Origin: Metellina segmentata
Lineage: Eukaryota; Arthropoda; Arachnida; Araneae; Tetragnathidae
Direction: 5' to 3'
NCBI GenBank assembly: GCA_947359465.1
Contig: OX375880.1
Location: 27,180,548 to 27,244,547, forward strand
Length of the DNA stretch: 64,000 nt
The position numbers and the translations under genes were made by a program. Of this stretch, positions 32,500 through 43,110 are shown piece by piece (positions within the stretch are counted from its first letter, which is position 1; every line of letters begins with the position of its first letter). The notes under the pieces are model-generated. The model made no database searches. It was given only the letters and a program-made list of their open reading frames with translations, and had not been told where the DNA came from.

Positions 32500-32762
32500 T
32501 AAATATCTTTTCTGAAAAACAGCAAAAAATTTAGATTTGAAAAATATTTTTTTGGAATATCATATTTTATAAACAATTCCTTCTGCTAGGACACATGTCT
32601 TCATTGATGCGAGCGAAGCGAGCATAGGTTCGCGCAGCGAACCAATGAGGATTGCGAAGCAATCCTCTGGGGGTTGGCGAGCGTTAGCGAGCAGGGGGCG
32701 GGCCCCCTAGTAAAAAATAATACTGGTGCTATAGCACTGAAACCTTTTCTAACAGAGAGTAC

Positions 32763-33147
32763 TGCCGCGGTAGCTCAGTCAGTAGAGCGTCGGGCTCGCA
32801 TTGGAAGGGTTATGGGTTCTGTCCTCGGCGGAGCATGCAATTCTGAGATCGGCGCTTGGACCTGGCTAAAGACCGTCGTGTTCGCTAATGGTGGCTGGGG
32901 CACGTTAAATAGGTCGTGGTCACAAATTCCCCCATGTTCCCATACCAAATCATTACCTCTGGGGGTACCTGATCAAGGGATTATCAGCCTCTGATTGGGA
33001 TCTAAATTACGATATGTGTGAGTGAATGGATGTGTGAAAGGGACCTTCCTGTAAAACGGATGTGTCATGCATGAAGAAGTCCAACCCTCCGGGGCAATGG
33101 CACCCCCAATTGGGCCATATATGGCCCGCACGACAACAACAACAGAA
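32763..33147 (+). mobile_element. tRNA-derived SINE with ACAAC tail (SINE-C)
   Basis: The head GCCGCGGTAGCTCAGTCAGT has a near-perfect A box, and GGGTTCTGTCC stands for the B box. A non-tRNA body follows and the copy ends in CGACAACAACAACAG. The head looks like a tRNA gene at first sight, but the acceptor ends do not pair and the body shows it is a SINE. Confidence 0.7.
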
Positions 33148-33214
33148 AGTACTTCATATAGTGGAGATGGATTGCGCTGTTATACACTATATGGACAAAA
33201 GTATTTGGTCACTG

Positions 33215-34310
33215 CAGAAATTCGGAAGAGGATCCATCTTAGTGTGTATTTTTCTGTTCCTGGTTAAGACTCGGCCCATTGCTTTAGGTACCTGGTACCA
33301 TGAAAGCTGACATGTACCTAGACGTTCTGGATGATTCGGCCTTGCCTACACTATGGCAATACTACGGCGATGACGTTCGTTTTTTCCAACAGGATCGACC
33401 TCCATGTCATACTACAAAACGTGTGCTGGATTGGTTTCCAAAATATGAGGTGAATATGCTTGACTGGCCTGTTTAGAGTCCCGATCTCAATCCGTTCGAG
33501 CACTTGTGGTTCTAAGTAGGGATGCGACATCGATTTCGATGTTTTCAAAACATCGATGTATTGGAGTCGATGTTTTTGTAGCATCGATGTTTATACTTGT
33601 CGATGTTTTTACGTTCTTGATGTTTTATTTTTAAATAAAAAAAGTACCGTTATAAAAATTTAAAAAATAACCAAGTAGCATAATTTTTATAATCAGCAAA
33701 TTGAACATACTTTTAGTTCAAAGTGGCCAAGGGTGAAGGGTCTGAAAAGTAGGGAGGCGACATCGATGCCTTCAAAACATTGATGTTTTATAAAAAAAAT
33801 ATCGATGCATTGGAGCCGATGTCGCATCACTAGTTGCTAAACCAGTTTTAAGAAATGGGGGAACAAAGTTTAAATACACTTAATTTTAAAAACATCGATG
33901 GTTTGGGGGCGATGCATTATCAACATCGATGTTTTGCTGTCGATGTTGCAGCACTAGGTGCTAAACCACTTTTAAGAAATGTGGAAAAAAGTTTAAATAC
34001 ACAGAATTTTAAAAACATCGATGTTTTTGGGGCGATGTATTATCAACATCGATGTTTTAATTTTGAACATCGATGTTTTGCTGTCGATGTCGCATCCCTA
34101 GTTCGAAGTAGAGCGACGAGTACGACACCGTCACGCACGCCCATCTTCACAACAATCTCTTCTCACAGTCTAGCAAGAGGCATGGCGAGTTATTCCTGCC
34201 CAGACTTACAGAGAACTTCTGGAAAGTATGCCTCGACGTGTTGCAGTTGTAATACAAGCTAAGGAGAGCCTACCCGTTACTAAATACAACAATAAAGCAC
34301 CTTTTCGGAA
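33215..34310 (+). pseudogene. Tc1-like transposase, interrupted
   Basis: The first part reads MYLDVLDDSALPTLWQYYGD, FFQQDRPPCHTT (second Asp), a stop, then SPDLNPFEHLWF (third catalytic position) at the hAT-like insertion. Beyond it the tail continues ELLESMPRRVAVVIQAK. The N-terminal DNA-binding half is largely gone. Non-functional. Confidence 0.8.
33517..34100. mobile_element. hAT-like MITE rich in CATCGATG repeats, copy 1
   Basis: Ends TAGGGATGCGACATCGAT and ATCGATGTCGCATCCCTA. The 8-bp duplication is GTTCTAAG / GTTCGAAG (7 of 8). The body is built of repeated AACATCGATGTTTT palindromes and of units containing GTTGCTAAACCAGTTTTAAG. It has no transposase. Confidence 0.85.
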
Positions 34311-34347
34311 AAACATACAGCGTCCAAATACTTTTGTCCAAATAGTG

Positions 34348-34735
34348 TATATACTACTGCATTGTAAGTGTAAATTAATTTTTGTAGTGATGACTCTGAA
34401 GTTCGCCACCAATACTCCTCCTTTAGAATTTAGCAGTGGTCGAATTCGATTGATGGGCACCACCAGTTAATGGATTGTCTGAGAGATGTATTATTATCAC
34501 TGGTGTACTTTAAAATGCCTAACCACCGTGCAGCAGAAAGTTGGTCGTTTTCGGATTTTATGGCGAACGATCAATATTTGTCCAAACCACACCAATCACA
34601 TCACAATTAGGGACGAAGGAAAAGTAAAAATAAGAAGGTTAGGCAAGGATGAAAATGAATTTAACAAAAAGAATCACTCGGGTACGACGGGGTTGCGATG
34701 CCCGTACACGTCTATGAAAGAGTACAGCGGGTAAT
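34348..34735. repeat. Two dispersed repeat segments
   Basis: 34385-34500 (TTGTAGTGATGACTCTGAAG, AATTTAGCAGTGGTCGAATT) recurs in diverged form at 45909-46040. 34610-34735 (ATCACTCGGGTACGACGGGG, TTGCGATGCCCG) recurs at about 62868-62930. No coding content. Confidence 0.5.
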
Positions 34736-35682
34736 TGCAACTATTCGATAATTCTGCGTTCGCCACTGGTCAATATTATTGCCAAATAACCACTTATTGT
34801 ATTGCATTACTTGCGAAAAACGGGTACCCACAATGAGATTACTTTTACTTGCACACAGCATTCTCCTGACTAAAGCTGATTCCTATCACAGAAATGCTTA
34901 CTTATCTATTCGAAACTGCACTCTCTCTCAAAAGGGAATTTGCACATGAAAATAGGTAGCACGGTTCTACCAAGTTGTTTTTACCATTGTTTCCGATAGA
35001 GTGATTGGATATAAACGGTGCTGCGTACATAAAGTTTAGTCAACAGATCCTAACAGGGCTACCGGGAATTCTGGCAGAGGCAGGCAGAAACGTGTTACTT
35101 AAAAATATATCTCACGTAGTTTCCTTTCGATTTTTCTTTTGCTTAGCCAACCAATAATTCAAGCCTGGTGTACATTCCCCCCTTTCTTTTGGACATTGGC
35201 CAAAAAAGCATTTCTTGCCCGTCACGGGATAAAGTATTGGTCGGGCATAGTAAGAAATTTTTTTTGGAACATGAAGATAGATAACTTTTATTTTCTGTCG
35301 GTATGTTGCAGTGAATGGCATTATTAAGAAATAGGTTACGTTAGCGAAAATCTCCAACAAACTCTCAAAATTGATTGATTTCTTAGCTAATGTTCGAGTC
35401 CTTAATCGGACATTAAATTTTGTCCTCTATCTATCAAAATGAATTTGTCCGGTCAAATATCTGACTCGAAAAAATGCTATTCAGATTGAATATTTATTGC
35501 TATATCTAACATACAAATGTCAAGACATACAGATAGCATACAAGACATACAGATAACATACAGATGTCAAGTTTTGCGTCTGTTAGTAGACAAGTAAATA
35601 AATGTAATATTTAAGCTCCTATCAACAGCCTATTGACGTGCTTTGCTGATATTATAAAACCTATTTTTTATAAAATATATCT
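34736..35682. other. No recognised feature
   Basis: Short frames only; the 82-codon minus-strand frame at 35112-35360 has no recognisable motif. Confidence 0.45.
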
Positions 35683-36548
35683 ATATTAAAGAGATATTCA
35701 TTTTTAAGTTGCCAAACAGATTACATCACACGAGTCTGATTAGCTTTTGTGTATTACTATTTCATTAAAGCCTTCCTAATTGTATTGAGTGCTATAGAGA
35801 AAAACAAAAACTTCGTAAACTTCAGGTGAAGCATTTGAAATTTAAAAGTCGATTTTTAAATTTGTGCACTTTTTGCTCTTTTTCTTTTCGAATTGAAATT
35901 AGAAATGTTTTATTTTTTACCTTGTGCGACAAGGAAGACATGTAATAATAAGACGGATGGAGTTAGATATAAAAGCCAACAAAAATCTCAAAAAATGAGC
36001 CAACTTGTTATTAATTTGTTTTAAATATTTGAAACAAATTTATATCTTCTATAGCGATTTCTCTTGTAGCAAAATACAGAAAGTCGTTACGAAACTTCGA
36101 ATATGCGTGGTAATATATCTATATTAAAAAGATATTCATTTTTAAGTTGCCAAACAGATTACATCACACGAGTCTGATTAGCTTTTGTGTATTACTATTT
36201 CATTAAAGCCTTCCTAATTGTATTGAGTGTTATAGAGAAAAACAAAAACTTCGTAAACTTCAGGTGAAGCATTTGAAATTTAAAAGTCGATTTTTAAATT
36301 TGTGCACTTTTTGCTCTTTTACTTTTCGAATTGAAATTAGAAATGTTTTATTTTTTACCTTGTGCACCAAGGAAGACATGTAATAATAAGACGGATGGAG
36401 TCAGATATAAAAGCCAACAAAAATCTCAAAAAAATGAGCCAACTTGTTATTAATTTGTTTTTAATATTTGAAACAAATTTATATCTTCTATAGCGATTTC
36501 TCTTGTAGCAAAATACAGAAAGTTGTTATGAAACTTCGAATAAATTTG
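35683..36548. repeat. Tandem duplication of about 430 bp
   Basis: 35683-36110 and 36118-36545 are nearly identical, from ATATTAAAGAGATATTCATT to GAAACTTCGAATA. There are only a handful of differences (for example GCGACAAGG against GCACCAAGG), so the duplication is recent. The content is AT-rich and unrecognised. Confidence 0.92.
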
Positions 36549-37104
36549 TCTTCATAGATAATACTCGCTTGACTATTCTTTACAGAAAGTATTGGCTTTC
36601 ATAACACAGAATAATTTTGATAACGAAATGGAAAAATGCACAAAAAGTATTTTGCGAGGAAAAGGAAACTCAGATTCTTATGCTTATTAATTGGATGCTA
36701 GAGGAGAACATATTTTAATAATGTAAACTTGTAATGTGAAAAGATACTTTGGAAGGATGTACCAAGAATAAATGCGTAAGAGAATAATAATAATTCGGAT
36801 ACAAGTAGATTGCTTTCAGCATTTATCCTTCTAAAATTAATGTGTATCAATCAATAATGTGTATCATCAGATCTCAGACTAGTAAGTGGGCTTAATTTGA
36901 CTTGGATCGACTGGTTACTAACTAAAGCGCAGAAATGTGTTTTTGATCACGCTGGATAATTACTTTAACCCAATCCATAATTTATCCCCATTAGGATTCA
37001 TGCTATTTCCCAAAACCACAAAGCACGTCTTCAAACTAAGCGACCGGAAGAAATTGCATGTATCTAATATCACATGCTTCGTCTATTTCATTAGAACGTC
37101 GATA
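36549..37104. other. No recognised feature
   Basis: AT-rich intron-like sequence. Confidence 0.45.
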
Positions 37105-37146
37105 CATTGGGTCATCCAGAAAGTTATGTACATAGTACATGAGTAA

Positions 37147-38164
37147 CATCGATGACATTCGAAAAACATCGAAGTTTTTTAAAAAACATCGATGTATTGG
37201 GGTCAGTGTTTTTGTATCATCGATGTTTATACTTGTCGATGTTTTTACGGTGTCGATGTTTTATTTTTAAATAAAAAAAGTACCGTTATAAAAATTTAAA
37301 AAATAACCAAGTAGCATGATTTTTATAATCAGTAAATTGAATATACTTTTAGACCAAAGTGGCCAAGGGTGAAGGGTCTGAAAAGAAGGGATGCGACATC
37401 GATGTTTTCTCAACATTGATGTTTTAGAAAAAAATATCGATGTATTGGATCCGATGTCGCATCACTAGTTGCTAAACCAGTTTTAAGAAACGGGGAAACA
37501 AGCTTAAATACATTGAATTTTAAAAACATCAATGGTTTGGGGGCGATGTATTATCAACATCGATGTTTTAATTTCGAACATCGATATTTTAATTTCGAAC
37601 ATTGATGTTTTAATTTCGAACATTTATGTTTTGCTGTCGATATCGCATCACTAGTTGCTAGACCAGTTTTAAGAAACGGGGAAAAAAGTTTAAACACACT
37701 GAATTTCAAAAACATCGTTGGTTTGGGGGCGATGTATTATCAACATCGATGTTTTAATTTTGAACATCGAAGTTTTGCTGTCGATGTCGCATCAATAGTT
37801 GCTAAACCAGTTTTAGGAAATGGGGAAAAAAGTTTAAATACACTGAATTTTAAAAACATCAATGGTTTGGTGGCGATGTATTATCAACATCGATGTTTTA
37901 ATTTCGAACATAGATATTTAAATTTCGAACATCGATATTTTAATTTCGAACATCGATGTTTTAATTTCGAACATCGATGTTTTGCTGTCGATATCGCATC
38001 AATAGTTGCTAGACCAGTTTTAAGAAATGAGGGAAAAAGTTTAAATACACTGAATTTTAAAAACATCGATGTTTTTGGGTCGATGTATTATCAACATCGA
38101 TGTTTTAATTTTGAACATCGATGTTTCAAAACATCGATGTTTTGCTATCGATGTCGCATCCCTA
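37147..38164. mobile_element. hAT-like CATCGATG element, copy 2, expanded
   Basis: The right end CGATGTCGCATCCCTA is intact; the left terminal repeat is lost. The interior holds about four units of some 165 bp (GTTGCTAGACCAGTTTTAAG, AACATCAATGGTTTGGGGGC, AACATCGATGTTTTAATTTC). It is clearly the same family as 33517-34100. The open frame over it (repeated NFEHRCF) is a by-product of the repeat. Confidence 0.8.
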
Positions 38165-38321
38165 GTTTTCACATCGAAACGCGCTTTGTTATTATTATTT
38201 TTCTACCGCTGGTAAGGAGTGACCTTGATTGCAGCAGATGTTTGCATTCGGTATTTTCTGCTGACACTGCATAATTCTAGCTTATGTTGTGTCATAATAT
38301 TTATTTCACTGCAGTGCTAAG

Positions 38322-39005
38322 AATGGAGAACCAGAAAGTTCATTTTCGTCATATTACGCTCTTTTATTTTAAGAAAGGAAAAAAATGCTAGTCAGACTGC
38401 TCGTAAAATGTGAGCTGTGTATGGGCATAGTGCTGTTTCTGAGGCTACAGTTCGAGGATGGTTCGACAAATTTATGTGCGGAAAATTCAGCCTCGAATAT
38501 GATGCCCGCTCTGTACGACCATCCTCTGTAAACGGCTTTCTGTATGGCGGGACTACAAAGGTATTGTTTATTATGAATTATTGCCACAAAATAAGACTAA
38601 ATCTGGAAAAAAAACCCCAGTGAAATGGCAATAATAAAGGCAAAAATCGAAGCAAAGTGGCAAGAACTGACCAATCGTCGAGGTGTTTCTTCCAGCATGA
38701 CAATGTGCGGCCCCGTATTTCACTGAATGTCATACAAAGACTTATTGAATATGGCTGAAATGTTTTGTGTCACCCCCTCCCTCCAAAAAAAATTTACCAG
38801 ACTTTGCTCTCTGAGATTTTCACCTCTTCAGGTCACTTCAATGTTCTCTGAACCGCCTGGAGTTCCAATTATTTGGAGACTGTCAAATAGCACCTCAACA
38901 ACTTCTTTACAAATAGGCCTAATGATTTTTTTAAAAGAATTTTCCAGCTGCAGGAAAGATGGCAAAAAAATCATCGAACAAAATTGTGCTTATGTGATTC
39001 AATAA
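38322..39005 (+). pseudogene. Mariner transposase, deleted
   Basis: The N-terminus reads MENQKVHFRHITLFYFKKGK, NASQTARKM, a stop, then AVYGHSAVSEATVRGWFDKF and ARSVRPSS, the helix-turn-helix region of mariner. A deletion follows. The later part keeps FFQHDNVRPRISLNVI (second Asp) and a tail ending IEQNCAYVIQ. Frameshifts and stops make it inactive. Confidence 0.85.
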
Positions 39006-39084
39006 AATTTTTTTTTAATGTTTTTGTACTGCTTCGTTGAAATTTATCTTAAAAAACACGCAGAACTTTCCGGATGACCCAATA

Positions 39085-40255
39085 TATATGTTTAGATTCG
39101 TTTAGTTTTAAGGTTAACTGGTGAAAGATCTACGTTTAGTATTTTCCTAGAATGAATTACTAGCTTCAATATTTTTTGGAAAATCGGATACACCGAAGTC
39201 TTGGATTTGGAAAAGGTTTTGGGTTTGGTTTGTTGCTTTACGATCAATTTTTGCTACATGAAAGATAATTGAACCACTTAGAAAATAGAAAAAGAGCTTC
39301 AACATAGTTATTATAAAAATATTTTTTTAAATCGGAAGTTTAAAATTTTTTAGGAAGAGAACCTCGATGGGAAAACTTTCTGAACATCAACAAATCTATT
39401 CCATCGAATCGAACTCGGGATGAATTTCAACTTTCATCGAACTGTCCTTTTTTTTACTTCGTTAAAACATTGCTGGAATTCGGAATAAGTACTCGGTAAA
39501 TTTAAAGACGTCGTTAGAACAAGAAATATTTGCCCTCTCCCCCATTTATAAGGGGAGCATTTTTGATCAAAAGTTTGAATTGTAGACATGATAGAACTCA
39601 GATGAATGTCATTTAATTCACTGTACTTTAGGTTAAAGTCATGTAAAATGGTATCTAACGATGAAAAAGAATGTTTAATCGAATCAGCAATTTTCCTTTC
39701 CTTCGATATTAAAAAAAGTTAACGCCGCCGCAGGATTGAAAACTCACTTTTTTCGTTTGATTGTTAGACGGTTTCACGAGAAAGTACGGATCAGAAAGTT
39801 ACGAAATTAACATTGTTTGTTAAAAATTGTACAGGGAACAAGACGGAGAAGATTTTTTTCCGATGTGGCTATTAGTTTGGGAGGCATTAAGTGTCAAAGT
39901 AGAAAAAAGCAAAATTTTAACTGCGAGTGAGTAAAACACATAAATTTTCAATCTTCAGCCGTGAGTTTTGCTTAGAGTACCTCTGAACGTCAATTTTTGC
40001 AGCTCGACGAGTTTTTTTATAAATTTCAATTTGGTTCCTGATAATATTATTTTGAAATTCGGGAAAAATCGGGATATTTTTATTATTTATTTGTTAAAAC
40101 TGTCACATCTATAGCTTAATACTATTTGTTTATAAATTTGAAAACATCACTGGAAACCTTAGAATGCACTCTTTCTTAAGGTATAATTATTTTTAAAATT
40201 GGTTTATAAATAAATTCGATGCAACGAAAGTATAATTTCGCGATAGTGTACAAAT
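39085..40255. other. No recognised feature
   Basis: AT-rich. It may contain the unlocated 5' part of the Helitron that ends at 40477. Confidence 0.4.
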
Positions 40256-40477
40256 GTTTCATCGTGTAGAGGACATCCACGAGGAAAAATACACCGTGGA
40301 TGTCCTATCGCGTAATGGAAATACAACGCTACATCCTTCTAACCGGTCTTGAGGTTAAAGTGGCTGTGACGTCATGGAAAAGGAAGACGCTTGCGAAAAA
40401 GTGATGGTTTGCGAAGCAAACCACATGGGATTGGGAAGAAATCACCTTGGGTTGCGAAGCAGGGGCGGAGCCCCTAG
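40256..40477 (+). mobile_element. Helitron 3' end
   Basis: The terminal hairpin GGGGC-GGA-GCCCC (40462-40474) is followed by CTAG and a T, the Helitron 3' signature. GTTTGCGAAGCAAACC and GGGTTGCGAAGCAGG resemble the tail of the element at 31858-32710. A perfect 12-bp inverted repeat, AGGACATCCACG, lies at 40270-40281 and 40295-40306. I could not find the 5' TC terminus. Confidence 0.6.
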
Positions 40478-40947
40478 TATTATAAATATTCATATGAAAC
40501 CTTACTATCACCTAGAACAAGAAAGAAAACCATCACTATTTATATTTTAAGTTGCTAATCGCAGTTAAAAGGTTGCGTAGAGAATTAATTAGTTTGAAAA
40601 GTGTTAAGTACTCGAAATTTTTTAAATGAAGATTCCTTTTAGTTTTAAACTATTATCTGATGTTATTTGATATGGTATTTAGAAATTATACCACGTCACC
40701 ATTCTTGTATAGATATGGAGTGAAATTTTAATTGCTAATTAAATTATTGCTTTTTTGCAATTTTGCATTGTCCTTAAAAATATTTAGTTTTCCCCTGAAA
40801 TCTATGAATTATTACATTAACGTACGGGGAAAAAAGAGTGAAGTTATTTGTTTATTGTCGAATGGCAACAACGAATATAAACAATTTAAAATTGATCGTC
40901 ACAGGATTCATTCGCCAATTTTGTTTCTGTTGAAATATGCTTGTGCT
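40478..40947. other. No recognised feature
   Basis: AT-rich intron-like sequence. Confidence 0.4.
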
Positions 40948-41070
40948 AGGTAGGTAGCTAATTTACGTCGCACTAGAGCAACACAACGGGCTATTGAAGA
41001 CAGTCTGCAATCAGCCCCGAAAGGAAAGTTTCGAGGACAACGCGTAATTTTGAACCTCGGTCAGATGACG
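40948..41070 (-). mobile_element. SINE-A 3' part
   Basis: AGCTAATTTACGTCGCACTA, GCAACACAACGGGCTATTGA and CGGTCAGATGACGA; truncated before the head. Confidence 0.75.
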
Positions 41071-41504
41071 ATGATTTTAGCTAGAGCTGACGAAATTCTT
41101 CATTCTGTCAACAAAAAGCAATAAGAAATCTGGAAGATAGCAATCAATGTGGAAAAGAAAATAGTTTAAAAAATTAATTTTTAGTCAAAAAATGACGAAT
41201 TGCCTTTGAATGGAACAAAATTGAAGTAGACGTCCAGAATACATTGTGATAAAATGACTGAAGAGGGCTTTTTCTAAAACATTTTATAGTAAATAAGAAT
41301 GAATACCAATAAAAGTAAGCGAAAATCTTTTACATATTTTAAATTTAATTTAGAGGTATGAAATTTGGATCCTATGTTCTTCATAAATGGATTGGAATAA
41401 GATTAAATTTGACTACCACCACTTTACCGCTAATAGTGTGACAGATAGATGCTTTCGATCCCCCCTTTCCCATTTTATCCCCACCAACTTAAATATTCTT
41501 GAAA
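41071..41504. other. No recognised feature
   Basis: AT-rich, nothing recognised. Confidence 0.4.
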
Positions 41505-41512
41505 ATTTTGGC

Positions 41513-42329
41513 GGAACAGCTACACTCTACGTTTATGACCGATGGCAACGGCCTTGGCGATTTTTTTTGGCACACTTCTAAAATCGCAAAGGAAAGAAGT
41601 ATTTCCTAACTCTTTTTCTGTCACAAATTTTTTTCTTTTTGCAACACAATTTTTAAGCACATTTCAGAACGTTCTAAAAAGTATATTTTTTAAAAACTTT
41701 CACAAAAAGTAGTAAGCTTAAGTACATATCAAAACACATTCGTGAACCAGCAGAGAAACTAAACTACGAATGTTGGTTAAGAATACCCTGAAACTTATCA
41801 ATTACACTAAATAACAGTGAGCATGTTAAAAAAGAAAAAGATTTACAAAAGAAACAAAAAAGAAAGAAATAATACAACCTGATAACGTTAAAATTCTTTC
41901 GTAAAAAATAATGAAAACGAAAATGGTCAAAACAACAAAACTCTTAATCCTATCGTGAAAACTGTTATCATAAAATAAAAATTCTACAACTGTCAAAATA
42001 CAAATAAATGGACCAATGGTATCTCAGAAAACGATTTAAAAGGACCAATGCAATCAAAGGATATTTTAAAAACAAAATAACCAATGGAAGGAAAGAAAAA
42101 AAATTCAAAGGAATCAATGAAATCAAACGACTTTAACGGATTTTGGAAAAACTTTCTAGGATATTCAAAATGAAAATTGAAAATTTCCGTTTGATGAGGT
42201 TGCCATGAAAACCACAACAACAGTAACAACATATGGGTTGCCTTAATTTATCGTAACTCGCTACTAGAAGTGCGCCAAAAAATCGCCAAGCAGTTGCCAT
42301 CAGTCATAAACGTAGATTGTAGCTGTACC
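41513..42329. mobile_element. GGTACAGCTAC MITE family, copy 2 (inverted)
   Basis: The left arm GGAACAGCTACACTCTACG and the right arm ending GTAGCTGTACC are flanked by ATTTTGGC / ATTTTAGC (7 of 8). The interior is the reverse of copies 1 and 3, for example CCAATGCAATCAAAGGATAT. Confidence 0.85.
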
Positions 42330-42826
42330 ATTTTAGCAAATATACTCTCACTCGAAGAACCAATCCTTTAAATTTTTATTTCCCGGCTGATGAGCTCTTT
42401 ATTTTTATTTTAAGCTTTTAATTCCTTTTCCACAAGTAATCCCAATAAAGTCCTAAAAGTCCCAATAACTCTTTCCCACAAAAGCGTGTACAACACTGCG
42501 GACTTCCAAAATCATGTGAATTAAAGAATTTATAGCAGTAATTAAATTTACCCCCCACACACATACTATGAGTGGGTTTGTTAGTCAGTAATATTAAGCT
42601 CTCGTGACGGGATAATCACAAAAATATGAGGGGGATAAAGAAGTTTGGACTACGTTACCTACCCTAAATATCTACCTCTGTATACGGAACTGAACTTCAG
42701 CAAGATTGAACAGAGGCCTAAAATCACTTGTCTCGGAAAAACTGCTCCAAAACTTTCAATAGAAATCTCTTTTTCGCCCAGTATTTTATTTGTCCGCGCG
42801 TATTGATTGATACCTAAGCTCGCGGT
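42330..42826. other. No recognised feature
   Basis: Nothing recognised. Confidence 0.4.
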
Positions 42827-43110
42827 AGGTAGTTAAGTAATTTACTTAACGTTGCACTGAAGAAAATAAACGGGCTAATGGCCCGAAGGGAAAGAATCGA
42901 GGACCGTACGTAATTTTGAACCAGTCAGATGACGAGGTCACACCTGAGCTGGCACCCCACTCTCCCAACTTACACACCACACCAATATGAGGATATTTGA
43001 GATCACGGCAGATTTAACGTTCACTAGCCTTCATTGTACACGTCGTTCTTTGGTTAGATTTGGTCCCTCTGGTTGTTAATCCGTTATTCTTCCAACCGGG
43101 ATAACCCGGC
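42827..43110 (-). mobile_element. SINE-A variant, full length
   Basis: Runs from TACTTAACGTTGCACTGAAG to a head of the CCCTCTGGTTGTTAATCC sub-family ending AACCGGGATAACCCGG. It is the uninterrupted reference for the split copy at 29198-30438. Confidence 0.75.

Larger units (their letters stand above)
31858..32710 (+). mobile_element. Helitron, non-autonomous
   Basis: It starts TCTATATATATAATTCTCTT after an A. It ends with the hairpin GGGGGCGGGCCCCC and CTAG before a T. That is the Helitron rule: 5' TC, 3' hairpin plus CTRR, insertion between A and T. The 3' part has the GCGAAGCG-type repeats common in arthropod Helitrons. No Rep or helicase is encoded. It carries two histone-type stem-loops and a nested MITE. 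Confidence 0.85.
33185..34347 (+). mobile_element. Tc1-like transposon broken by a hAT-like element
   Basis: The ends CACTATATGGACAAAAGTAT and (in reverse, from 34347) CACTATTTGGACAAAAGTAT are next to TA on both sides. The enclosed transposase is a pseudogene and is interrupted at 33517-34100. Confidence 0.85.
37105..39084 (+). mobile_element. Mariner transposon broken by a hAT-like element
   Basis: The left end reads CATTGGGTCATCCAGAAAGT and the right end in reverse TATTGGGTCATCCGGAAAGT, each next to TA (37103-37104, 39085-39086). The space before the transposase is filled by the hAT-like element at 37147-38164. Without it the mariner is about 960 bp, so part of the transposase is deleted. 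Confidence 0.85.

Noticed and set aside
32763..32835. Possible tRNA gene
   Set aside because: A and B boxes are present, but the acceptor arms do not pair and a SINE body with an ACAAC tail follows.
37723..38274. 183-codon open frame with repeated NFEHRCF units
   Set aside because: It lies wholly in the CATCGATG palindromic repeats of a hAT-like element. The repeat period keeps several frames open by chance and the opposite strand shows a similar frame.
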